A stretch of DNA of 64,000 nucleotides from Nicotiana tabacum (lineage: Eukaryota; Streptophyta; Magnoliopsida; Solanales; Solanaceae): NCBI RefSeq assembly GCF_000715075.1, contig NC_134087.1:157467436-157531435 (forward strand). The letters are read 5' to 3'. The notes beneath the pieces were generated by a model, which made no database searches, was not told the origin of the DNA, and saw only the letters and a program-made list of their open reading frames with translations. Positions 11,751 through 22,543 of the stretch are shown piece after piece. A program made the position numbers and the translations under genes. Every line of letters begins with the position of its first letter. Position 1 is the first letter of the stretch.

Positions 11751-14700
11751 AGATGGAGGTAGAGCTTAACCTCGGAAGGCATAATGGTAGCCTTATGCAA
11801 TGTAGAGAATGCAGATGGAGACAGAGCTTAGTCTCGGAAGGCAGAATGGTAGCCTTATGCAATGCAGAGAATGCAGATAGAGATAGAGCTTAGTTTCGGA
11901 AGGCAAAATGGTAGCCTTATGCAATGTAGAGAATGCAGATGGAGGTAGAGCTTAACCTCAGAAGGCAGAATGGTAGCCTTACGCAATGCAGAGAATGCAG
12001 ATGGAGACAGAGCTTAGTCTCGAAAGGCAGAATGGTAGCCATATGCAATGCAGAGAATGCAGATGGAGGTAGAGCTTAACCTTGGAAGGTAGAATTGTAG
12101 CCTTATGCAATGCAGAGAATGCAGATGGAGATAGAACTTAGTCTTAGAAGGCAGAATGGTAGCCTTATACAATGCAGAGAATGCAGATAGAGACAGAGCT
12201 TAGTCTCGGAAGGCAGAATGGTAGCCTATGCAATGCAGAAAATGCAGATGGAGGTAGAGCTTAACCTCGGAAGGCAGAATGGTAGCCTTATGCAATGTAG
12301 AGAAAGCAGATGGAGGTAGAGCTTAACCTCAGAAGGCAGAATGGTAGCCATATGCAATGCAGAGAATGTAGATAGAGGTAGAGCTTAACCTTGGAAGGCA
12401 GAATGGTAGCCTTATGCAATGCAGAGAATGCAGATGGAGACAGAGCTTAGTCTTAGAAGGCAGAATGGTAGCCTTATGCAATGCAGAGAATGCAGATGGA
12501 GACAGAGCTTAGTCTCGGAAGGCAGAATGGTAGCCTTATGCAATGCAGAGAATGCAGATAGAGATAGAGCTTAGTTTCGGAAGGCAAAATGGTAGCCTTA
12601 TGCAATGTAGAGAATGCAGATGGAGGTAGAGCTTAACCTCGGAGGGCAGAATGGTAGCCTTACGCAATGCAGAGAATGCAGATGGAGACAGAGCTTAGTC
12701 TCGAAAGGCAGAATGGTAGCCATATGCAATGCAGAGAATGCAGATGGAGGTAGAGCTTAACCTTGGAAGGTAGAATTGTAGCCTTATGCAATGCAGAGAA
12801 TGCAGATGGAGATAGAACTTAGTCTTAGAAGGCAGAATGGTAGACTTATACAATGCAGAGAATGCAGATAGAGACAGAGCTTAGTCTCGGAAGGCAGAAT
12901 GGTAGCCTATGCAATGCAGAAAATGCAGATGGAGGTAGAGCTTAACCTCGGAAGGCAGAATGGTAGCCTTATGCAATGTAGAGAAAGCAGATGGAGGTAG
13001 AGCTTAACCTCAGAAGGCAGAATGGTAGCCATATGCAATGCAGAGAATGCAGATGGAGGTAGAGCTTAACCTTGGAAGGCAGAATGGTAGCCTTATGCAA
13101 TGCAGAGAATGCAGATGGAGGTAGAGCTTAACCTCGGAAGGCATAATGGTAGCCTTATGCAATGTAGAGAATGCAGATGGAGACAGAGCTTAGTCTCGGA
13201 AGGCAGAATGGTAGCCTTATGCAATGCAGAGAATGCAGATAGAGATAGAGCTTAGTTTCGGAAGGCAAAATGGTAGCCTTATGCAATGTAGAGAATGCAG
13301 ATGGAGGTAGAGCTTAACCTCAGAAGGCAGAATGGTAGCCTTACGCAATGCAGAGAATGCAGATGGAGACAGAGCTTATCTCGAAAGGCAGAATGGTAGC
13401 CATATGCAATGCAGAGAATGCAGATGGAGGTAGAGCTTAACCTTGGAAGGTAGAATTGTAGCCTTATGCAATGCAGAGAATGCAGATGGAGATAGAACTT
13501 AGTCTTAGAAGGCAGAATGGTAGCCTTATACAATGCAGAGAATGCAGATAGAGACAGAGCTTAGTCTCGGAAGGCAGAATGGTAGCCTATGCAATGCAGA
13601 AAATGCAGATGGAGGTAGAGCTTAATCTCGGAAGGCAGAATGGTAGCCTTATGCAATGTAGATAAAGCAGATGGAGGTAGAGCTTAACCTCAGAAGGCAG
13701 AATGGTAGCCATATGCAATGCAGAGAATGTAGATAGAGGTAGAGCTTAACCTTGGAAGGCAGAATGGTAGCCTTATGCAATGCAGAGAATGCAGATGGAG
13801 ACAGAGCTTAGTCTTAGAAGGCAGAATGGTAGCCTTATGCAATGCAGAGAATGCAGATGGAGACAGAGCTTAGTCTCGGAAGGCAGAATGGTAGCCTTAT
13901 GCAATGCAGAGAATGCAGATAGAGATAGAGCTTAGTTTCGGAAGGCAAAATGGTAGCCTTATGCAATGTAGAGAATGCAGATGGAGGTAGAGCTTAACCT
14001 CGGAAGGCAGAATGGTAGCCTTACGCAATGCAGAGAATGCAGATGGAGACAGAGCTTAGTCTCGAAAGGCAGAATGGTAGCCATATGCAATGCAGAGAAT
14101 GCAGATGGAGGTAGAGCTTAACCTTGGAAGGTAGAATTGTAGCCTTATGTAATGCAGAGAATGCAGATGGAGATAGAACTTAGTCTTAGAAGGCAGAATG
14201 GTAGACTTATACAATGCAGAGAATGCAGATAGAGACAGAGCTTAGTCTCGGAAGGCAGAATGGTAGCCTATGCAATGCAGAAAATGCAGATGGAGGTAGA
14301 GCTTAACCTCGGAAGGCAGAATGGTAGCCTTATGCAATGTAGAGAAAGCAGATGGAGGTAGAGCTTAACCTCAGAAGGCAGAATGGTAGCCATATGCAAT
14401 GCAGAGAATGCAGATGGAGGTAGAGCTTAACCTTGGAAGGCAGAATGGTAGCCTTATGCAATGCAGAGAATGCAGATGGAGGTAGAGCTTAACCTCGGAA
14501 GGCATAATGGTAGCCTTATGCAATGTAGAGAATGCAGATGGAGACAGAGCTTAGTCTCGGAAGGCAGAATGGTAGCCTTATGCAATGCAGAGAATGCAGA
14601 TAGAGATAGAGCTTAGTTTCGGAAGGCAAAATGGTAGCCTTATGCAATGTAGAGAATGCAGATGGAGGTAGAGCTTAACCTCGGAAGGCAGAATGGTAGC

Positions 14701-16758
14701 CTTACGCAATGCAGAGAATGCAGATGGAGACAGAGCTTAGTCTCGAAAGGCAGAATGGTAGCCATATGCAATGCAGAGAATGCAGATGGAGGTAGAGCTT
14801 AACCTTGGAAGGTAGAATTGTAGCCTTATGCAATGCAGAGAATGCAGATGGAGATAGAACTTAGTCTTAGAAGGCAGAATGGTAGCCTTATACAATGCAG
14901 AGAATGCAGATAGAGACAGAGCTTAGTCTCGGAAGGCAGAATGGTAGCCTATGCAATGCAGAAAATGCAGATGGAGGTAGAGCTTAACCTCGGAAGGCAG
15001 AATGGTAGCCTTATGCAATGTAGGGAAAGCAGATGGAGGTAGAGCTTAACCTCAGAAGGCAGAATGGTAGCCATATGCAATGCAGAGAATGCAGATGGAG
15101 GTAGAGCTTAACCTTGGAAGGCAGAATGGTAGCCTTATGCAATGCAGAGAATGCAGATGGAGACAGAGCTTAGTCTTAGAAGGCAGAATGGTAGCCTTAT
15201 GCAATGCAGAGAATGCAGATGGAGACAGAGCTTAGTCTCGGAAGGCAGAATGGTAGCCTTATGCAATGCAGAGAATGCAGATAGAGATAGAGCTTAGTTT
15301 CGGAAGGCAAAATGGTAGCCTTATGCAATGTAGAGAATGCAGATGGAGGTAGAGCTTAACCTCGGAAGGCAGAATGGTAGCCTTACGCAATGCAGAGAAT
15401 GCAGATGGAGACAGAGCTTAGTCTCGAAAGGCAGAATGGTAGCCATATGCAATGCAGAGAATGCAGATGGAGGTAGAGCTTAACCTTGGAAGGTAGAATT
15501 GTAGCCTTATGCAATGCAGAGAATGCAGATGGAGATAGAACTTAGTCTTAGAAGGCAGAATGGTAGACTTATACAATGCAGAGAATGCAGATAGAGACAG
15601 AGCTTAGTCTCGGAAGGCAGAATGGTAGCCTATGCAATGCAGAAAATGCAGATGGAGGTAGAGCTTAACCTCGGAAGGCAGAATGGTAGCCTTATGCAAT
15701 GTAGAGAAAGCAGATGGAGGTAGAGCTTAACCTCAGAAGGCAGAATGGTAGCCATATGCAATGCAGAGAATGCAGATGGAGGTAGAGCTTAACCTTGGAA
15801 GGCAGAATGGTAGCCTTATGCAATGCAGAGAATGCAGATGGAGACAGAGCTTAGTCTTAGAAGGCAGAATGGTAGCCTTATGCAATGCAGAGAATGCAGA
15901 TGGAGACAGAGCTTAGTCTCGGAAGGCAGAATGGTAGCCTTATGCAATGCAGAGAATGCAGATAGAGATAGAGCTTAGTTTCGGAAGGCAAAATGGTAGC
16001 CTTATGCAATGTAGAGAATGCAGATGGAGGTAGAGCTTAACCTCGGAAGGCAGAATGGTAGCCTTACGCAATGCAGAGAATGCAGATGGAGACAGAGCTT
16101 AGTCTCGAAAGGCAGAATGGTAGCCATATGCAATGCAGAGAATGCAGATGGAGGTAGAGCTTAACCTTGGAAGGTAGAATTGTAGCCTTATGCAATGCAG
16201 AGAATGCAGATGGAGATAGAACTTAGTCTTAGAAGGCAGAATGGTAGCCTTATACAATGCAGAGAATGCAGATAGAGACAGAGCTTAGTCTCGGAAGGCA
16301 GAATGGTAGCCTATGCAATGCAAAAAATGCAGATGGAGGTAGAGCTTAACCTCGGAAGGCAGAATGGTAGCCTTATGCAATGTAGGGAAAGCAGATGGAG
16401 GTAGAGCTTAACCTTAGAAGGCAGAATGGTAGCCATATGCAATGCAGAGAATGCAGATGGAGGTAGAGCTTAACCTTGGAAGGCAGAATGGTAGCCTTAT
16501 GCAATGCAGAGAATGCAGATGGAGACAGAGCTTAGTCTTAGAAGGCAGAATGGTAGCCTTATGCAATGCAGAGAATGCAGATGGAGACAGAGCTTAGTCT
16601 CAGAAGGCAGAATGGTAGCCTTATGCAATGCAGAAAATGCAGATGGAGGTAGAGCTTAACCTCGGAAGGCAGAATGGTAGCCTTATGCAATGCAGAGAAT
16701 GCAGATGGAGACAGAGCTTAGTCTCAGAAGGCAGAATGGTAGCCTTATGCAATGCAAG
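11751..16758. repeat. Hierarchical satellite array of 62-bp monomers, about 81 copies
   Basis: The monomer is 62 bp, with core words gcagatggaggtagagctta and ggcagaatggtagccttatg. Two main classes alternate (ggtagagcttaacc and gacagagcttagtc). A diagnostic variant (agatagagcttagtttc) recurs at 11881, 12562, 13243, 13923, 14604, 15285 and 15966, that is every 680-681 bp, equal to eleven monomers less one base. Other variants recur only every second block (tagacttata at 12841, 14202 and 15563; tagccttata at 12160, 13521, 14883 and 16244), giving a 1361-bp super-unit. Tandem repeats between pol and the 3' LTR are typical of Ogre. The array contains no meaningful ORF. Confidence 0.95.
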
Positions 16759-17214
16759 ATAAAAATGGCAAATGGCAATAGAGTTTTCTTAACTGATAGC
16801 GGATTGTGGTATCGTGATTGTTGGGGATATTGTGCCTGTTGGGGACACTATTGTGCGGATAGCAGTTGCGAGCAAGTGCAACGGTTCGAAGAGTTGTATT
16901 CCTGAACTTTGTGAGTGAGCGTATAGTATATTTGATGATTTTGCAACTCAAGTGCCTGCATCCAAAGAAAAATCGTGAGTTTGTGAAGGGGGAAAAGTTA
17001 GTTCGTATCCCCGTTGGCTTTGCTTGACCTGCTCGGCTTTGATCTGGTTATACTGTACGTATCATTGGGGTAGCGTTACTAAACAACGCAATTTTAGTAA
17101 TAAACATGCATGATTTAGTAAAAGCATAACATAAGTGCACAATTAAGAATAATTTTCTTTAGATGAACCGACGACTGCGACGTGGTTCAAGACATTGCAA
17201 CTTCGCTTGCTCCG

Positions 17215-17241
17215 GAATTTTGAGGGTCCTCCTCAAAATTC
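17215..17241. repeat. Perfect hairpin, copy 1
   Basis: Arms gaattttgagg and cctcaaaattc pair perfectly over 11 bp around the five-base loop gtcct. It is followed by ctgccccagttt, also present after copy 2. Confidence 0.8.
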
Positions 17242-17306
17242 TGCCCCAGTTTACTGGGTTGCTGCTCCTGACGGCTGTTAATGATAAATGGCTGGAATCG
17301 ACTTCG

Positions 17307-17333
17307 GAATTTTGAGGGTCCTCCTCAAAATTC
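17307..17333. repeat. Perfect hairpin, copy 2
   Basis: It is identical to copy 1 in arms and loop, 92 bp further right. Conservation of both arms in an otherwise mutated element suggests either a recent local duplication or selection on the stem; the sequence alone cannot separate these. Confidence 0.8.
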
Positions 17334-17472
17334 TGCCCCAGTTTCCAATAGTGGGGGAAATGGAAATTTTATTGAATTATGACGGAACCCATAGGGCTGC
17401 CTACGTATCCCTTCTTAAATGGGAATCAAGTCAGACGTAGTTCAAATTACATCATAAAAGAAAGCATAAATG

Positions 17473-18570
17473 TTACACATAGTATCGTTTGGCTGCATCT
17501 GAATTGATCGACTTTGGCCAAACTTCCCCGTCCATTTCGGTAAGTATGAGGGCTCCTCTTGTTAGAACCCAATGAACCATGTACGGACCCTGCCAATTGG
17601 GAGAGAATTTCCCTTTGGATTCATCTTGATGCGGAAAAAATTTCTTTAACACCAGCTGCCCCGGTATGAATTGTCTCGACTTGACTCTTTTATTGAAGGC
17701 TCTGGACATTCTGTTCTGATAGAGCTAACCGTGGCAAACTGCATTCATTCTCTTTCTGTCTATAAGAGCTAGTTGCTCGTAATGACTTTTCACACATTCT
17801 GCGTCGTCGAGCTCTGCTTCCTGTATGATCCTTAAGGAAGGAATTTCTACCTCGGCGGGAATGACTGCCTCTGTACAGTAAACCAGCATATAGGGGGTTG
17901 CTCGTGCCGATGTGCGGACTGTGGTGCGGTATCCCAATAAAGCAAATGAGAGCTTCTCGCGCCACTACTTATGCTTCTCTATCATTTTCCTTAGTATCTT
18001 CTTGATATTCTTGTTGGCGGCCTCTACGGCTCCGTTTATCTAAGGTCTGTAAGCTGTAGAATTCTTGATCTTGAAGGTTTCATACATGGATTTCATCAAA
18101 TCACTGTTGAGATTGGAGCCATTATCAGTAATGATTGACTCTAGAATTCCGAACCGACACATGATACGGTCGCGGATGAAATTCGCCACGACTTTCTTAG
18201 TCACTGCCCTGTAAGATACTGCTTCAACCCATTTGGTGAAATAATCAATTGCTACTATGATAAACCTGTGCCTGTTTGATGCGGCGGGTTCGATTGGTCC
18301 AATAACATCCATTCCCCAGGCGGCGAACGGCCACGACGAGCTTGTTGTATTAAGCTCATTTGGAGACACTTTTATCATGTCTGCATGTATCTGGCAGCGG
18401 TGGCACTTTCGGACATACTAGATGCAGTCTGTTTCCATAGTCATCCAAAAGTAACCAGCTCAGAGTATTTTCTTTGCTAAAACAAAGCCATTCATATGTG
18501 GACCGCAGGTCCCTGCATGAATTTCCTCTAATAGCCTGGTGCTTCTTTTGCGTCGACACACCTTAATAAT
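17473..18570 (-). pseudogene. Integrase of element B (Ogre type), with stops and frameshifts
   Basis: Minus-strand reading: the zinc region at 18570-18380 is broken by frame changes. The core at 18378-18040 has Asp in WGMDVIGPIEP and Asp in IITDNGSNLNSD. A stop then falls just before NGAVEAANKN (near 18035), which carries the expected third acidic residue. The C-terminal module continues at 17937-17473 with VKSRQFIPGQLVLKKFFP and KFSPNWQGPYMV. All three catalytic acidic residues are thus still visible, but not in one open frame. The C-terminal ORF is separated by a further stop near 17710. Confidence 0.88.
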
Positions 18571-20885
18571 CCTAAATCAGGAGTCCTCCTGTATAGGAAT
18601 CATCCGCTGTGAAAGAAATTGTTGGATAACCTCCGAAGCGTGCGCTTCTAAATAGCATTTGCGAGCTTTGGGTATTCTCCATTTGCCAAGTATTCCTTGA
18701 TAGCATGAAACCAAGGCTTTCCGTCTGCTTCTTATTCGACATGAGCACAGTAAGTGGGTTGATCATGGATCTTTACCGGAATGGGATCAATGAAATTCTT
18801 GTCTGGATGTTGTATCATGGATGATAGGGTAGCCAGTGCATCGACGAATTCATTCTGGACCGTAGGAACATGCTGGAATTCTGTCTTTGTGAACCTCTTT
18901 CTCAACTCCTGCACATGATACAGATAAGGGAGTATCTTGGAGTTCTTGGTCGCCCATTCTTCTCGGATCCGATGTATAAGCAAGTCTGAATCCCCAATTA
19001 CTAGCAACTCTTGGATGTTCATGTCAATGGCCATTTGAGCCCTAAGATGTAGGCTTCGTACTCTGGCCATATTGTTGGTGCAGGTGAACCTGAGTTTGGC
19101 AGACACTGGATAATGCTGACCGGTTTCTAATACTAGGACCGCTCTTACGCCAACTCCTTTGAAACTTGCTTCTCCATCAAAAAACATTCTCCAACCGTCA
19201 TAAGATTCTGCAATGTCTTCTCCTATGAATGATACCTCTTCATCAGGAAAATAAGTTTTCAGGGGTTCGTATTCTCCGTCCATGGTATTTTCAGCAAGGT
19301 GATCTGCTAGTGCCTGTCCTTTGATTGCTTTCTGAGTCACGAAGACAATGTCAAATTCACTCAACAGGATTTGCCACTTGGCCAGCTTGCTAGTGGGCAT
19401 AGGCTTCTGAAAGATGTACTTCAAGGGATCCATCCTTGATATGAGATATGTAGTATAGGAACAGAAGTAGTGCCTCAACTTCTGAGCTACCCAAGTCAAA
19501 GCACAACAGGTGCGCTCTAACAGAGAATACCGAGCCTCGTACGGGGTGAACTTCTTACTGAGGTAATAGATGGCCTGCTCCTTCCTCCCAGTTTCATCAT
19601 GCTGCCCTAGAACACAATCGAACTCTTTATCCAATACTGCAAGGTAGAGTAATAAAGGTCTACCTGGCTCAGGCGGAACTAAGACTGGTGGTGTTGATAG
19701 GTATTCCATGATTCTATCGAAAGATTTTTGGCAATCATCAGTCCATTTGGTAGCGGCGTCCTTCTTCAGCATTTTAAAGATCGGCTCACAGATGACCGTA
19801 GATTGTGCTATGAATCGGCTGATGTAGTTAAGTCTCCCCAGGAAGCTCATTATGTCCTTCTTGTTCTTTGGCGGTGGCAGTTCTTGAATAGCTTTGACCT
19901 TATATGGATCCAGTTCTATCCCTCGGAGACTCACAATGAACCCAAGTAGTTTTCTGGCAGGAACCTCAAATGCACATTTCGCAGGATTCAGTTTCAGGTT
20001 GTATCTTCTCAGTCTGTTGAAGAACTTCCTCAAATCTTCCAGGTGGTCAGTGGCTTTCTTGAACTTTATGATGACATCATCTACATACACCTCAATCTCC
20101 TTGTGTATCATATCATGAAAGATAGTAGTCATGGCCCTCATGTAGGTAGCCCCTACATTCTTTAATCCGAACGGCATCATCTTGTAGTAGTACATCCCCC
20201 ACAGTGTAATGAAAGCCATTTTCTCAACATCTTCTTCGTCCATCCAGATCTGATGATATCTAGCGAAACAATGTACAAATGATTGTAACTCATACTTGGC
20301 GTAATTGTCGATCAAGATGTGTATGTTCGTCAAGGGGAAGTCGTCCTTTGGACTGGCCCGGTTGATATCCCTGTAGTCGACACAAACTCTGATCCTTCCG
20401 TCCTTCTTTGGTACTGGCACAATGTTGGCTAACTATGTTGGGTATTCTACTACCCTGAGAACCTTGGCTTTGACTTGCTTAGCGACTTCCTCCTTGATTT
20501 TGAGACTCATGTCAGGCTTAAACTTTCTGAGATTTTGCTTTACCGGCGGCCATACTGGATCGATTGGCAGTTTATGAGCCACAATGGATGTACTCAGACC
20601 AGTCATGTCATCATACGACCAGGCGAATATGTCGTCATATTCCCTTAGAAATTCTGTGTACTCTTCCTTTTCTGATGGTGACAAATGAACGTTGATTCGT
20701 GTTTCTTTGATGTTCTTTGCATCTCCCAAGTTAACAATCTCAGTCTCGTCCAGGTTGGACTTAGGTCTATTCTCAAAATTATCGACTTCTTTAACAATCT
20801 CTTCCGGTATGTCATCTTCCTCTGAATCTGTATCCGTTTGTTACGTTGTCTCGTTGCACGTCACAGCCATTGGTTCATCAAGATA
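18571..20885 (-). pseudogene. RT, RNase H and archaeal-type RNase H of element B
   Basis: The connector (20729-20433) carries DIFAWSYDDMTGLS; a stop at 20430-20432 separates it from a 562-codon open frame (20420-18732). In that frame RT occupies residues 1-200, with YVDD at 112-115, but the motif A Asp is replaced by His (residue 50, in SFVHCFARYHQI). The original RNase H follows (about 250-350, with GRKEQAIYYLSKKFTPYEARY). The archaeal-type RNase H is at about 405-530, starting WRMFFDGEAS; its Glu-containing segment after NNM is garbled by a compensating pair of small indels. The enzyme is therefore predicted inactive despite the long open frame. Confidence 0.9.
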
Positions 20886-21082
20886 TGTAATAGTAATGAT
20901 GTATAAATAAATTAATGAGAGAAAATAATAAGACTACGATTTGTACAGAAACCGAAATATTTTGATAAATTTCATAACTGTTTTGAATATTGAAAGATCT
21001 TATTGCGAAAATTCAAAATGCGAAAGAAAAATCAACTAGTAAAATAAAAGATAGTGCATGATGCTTTGTTCAGCCTTGCTAC
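20886..21082 (-). other. Putative intron between protease and RT of element B
   Basis: Coding-like sequence on both sides (ARKASG to the right; DSEEEDDIPEEIVKEV to the left) is separated by about 200 nt of very AT-rich sequence with stops in all minus-strand frames. A donor-like GTAGC is at 21082-21078, right after the ARKASG codons. The expected AG acceptor near 20890 is not intact. Ogre elements are known to carry an intron at exactly this place. The position is well supported and the exact acceptor is not. Confidence 0.5.
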
Positions 21083-22263
21083 CCCGAGGCTTTCCGAGCT
21101 CTGGTGGTTCTGATGGTCCAATTGTTGAGGCATGCTCCTCGGCTTACGGCCTGTATGGAAGGGCCTTCCTCCCCCTCCTCCTAAAAAATGACACAACAAT
21201 CCATGTCATCATCTTTTAAGATCAAATTCCTTACTGTTGCCAGTGCTTCCTCTTCTTCCGACCCATAGATAACATCGGCTGGCTGAAAAGTCTACTCTAA
21301 ATATGGTATTGGCTGCTCCAGTGGGTAGTATGGACCGTGCCATGGTGGCGACCAGTTGTTGAATTCCTCCCAAGTATACTCATATCCCAGACCAAAAGTG
21401 GTGCCATGTTTCTTCAGTTTGATAGGTTTGGCGATTCCTTGGAGGTTCTTGCCAAGTCCCTTGCCAGGTTCATATCCGCACCAATTTAGTATGCTCTCAA
21501 TTTTGTTGCCCCACCATTTGTCTTTGTCGATGGCATTGACTCGCTCGATGTGGTGATAGGTTTCCCTGCCTATCCTTCTCCTTCCTTCAATTGCTAGGAT
21601 GGTTTGGCGACTGTATATGGGATTGCTACCGTCACCGTGAATGATCAACTCTTGGTGGTTCCACTCAAATTTCACTGCCTGATGCAGTGTCAATGCTACG
21701 GCCCCAGCGGCATGAATCCACGACTGTCCCAATAGCAAGTTGTAAGATGCCGGCATGTCTATAACTTGAAAATATACGTCGAACCAAGTAGACCCCATTT
21801 GCAAACACAGGCTGATTTCCCTAATGGTGGATATTTGGGAACCGTCGAAATCTTTGACGTTGATGGCCCCGGCCTTGATCTCATGCAGCCCCTTCCCCAA
21901 TGTTTTGAGTGTTACCAACGGACAAATTTTGAGGCTGGACCCTCCATCAATCAGGACCCTAGTGATAAAACAATCTTCGCATTGCACGGTGATGTGCAAC
22001 ACTTTGTTGTGACTCAGCCCTTCTGGTGGCATCTCATCTTCATGAAAAGTGATCTTCTGACTTTCTAATACCTGCCCTACCATGTTTGCCATTTCTCCTC
22101 CGGTGATGTTGCTTGGTACATATGCCTCACTCAGCACCTTTAACAAGGCATTCTTATGCACATCGGAACTTTACAGCAAAGCTAGGATAGAAATCTGTGC
22201 TGGTGTTTTGTTCAGCTGATCAATGACTGAGTATTCCTTGGCTTGTATCTTTCTCCAGAGAAG
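21083..22263 (-). pseudogene. Aspartic protease of element B with G-patch-like C-terminal region
   Basis: A 289-codon open frame (22161-21292) begins in the region before the protease. The active-site motif reads VLIDGGSS (residues 69-76, Asp at 72), with Gly in the place usually held by Ser or Thr. The late motif is NLLLGQSWIHAAGAV. Residues 221-262 contain CGYEPGKGLGKNLQG and FGLGYE, a glycine pattern like the RNA-binding G-patch. The reading extends right to about 22263 (RKIQAKEYSVIDQL), where it meets foreign sequence, and left past a stop at 21292 to the putative intron. The protease would process Gag-Pol. Confidence 0.82.
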
Positions 22264-22543
22264 ACCTCATAAAGTCAGCGAAGCTAAGGTTTCGTATGTG
22301 TTATATCCTTTCGATCGAGCGAGAACTTATAAGGAAGGCCTTCATTGCCCTTTGAAAAAAGTAAAAAAAAAAAAGAGCGCTAGGGAAGAGAGAAAGCAGC
22401 AGAAGTGCTTCTACATCTCATGGAATAAGGCAGAATTTCTAATAAAACTTTCCACCTATGCTCTCGAAACCAATTCACTTGAGTGAGACTGAGGAGAGTG
22501 GAATTTCGTGTGTAGGGGTGAAATCTGGAGATCTACGAAGGAA
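22264..22543 (+). other. Inserted fragment resembling plant mitochondrial small-subunit rRNA (NUMT-like)
   Basis: The Gag-protease reading breaks at about 22545 (after GRPTITE) and resumes at about 22263. Between lie about 280 bp of unrelated sequence. Its right end reads, on the plus strand, gagagtggaatttcgtgtg and gtgtaggggtgaaat, then gatctacgaaggaa: the conserved block near E. coli 16S positions 680-720, in the form (gtaggggtgaaat) that I associate with plant mitochondrial rrn18. The left part has an A12 run and is not identified with certainty. It is a fragment, not a working rRNA gene. Confidence 0.6.

Larger units (their letters stand above)
16759..17472. other. Spacer between satellite array and integrase of B
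   Basis: This is non-coding sequence downstream of pol on the minus strand. Its only clear structure is a 27-base hairpin that occurs twice (see the next two entries) within a longer duplicated word ending ctgccccagttt. The frame starting at 16690 is partly repeat-derived and not a gene. Confidence 0.55.

Noticed and set aside
13279..13533. 84-codon minus-strand ORF with internal repeats (also frames at 11527-11747, 11711-11893 and 16690-16905)
   Set aside because: Pure translation of tandem repeats; repeat units carry stops in other copies and no domain is present.
11751..16758. CRISPR-like array
   Set aside because: Contiguous 62-bp monomers with no unique spacers, inside a plant retrotransposon.
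22470..22543. Functional small-subunit rRNA gene
   Set aside because: Only a short piece of the molecule is present, in the middle of a retrotransposon.
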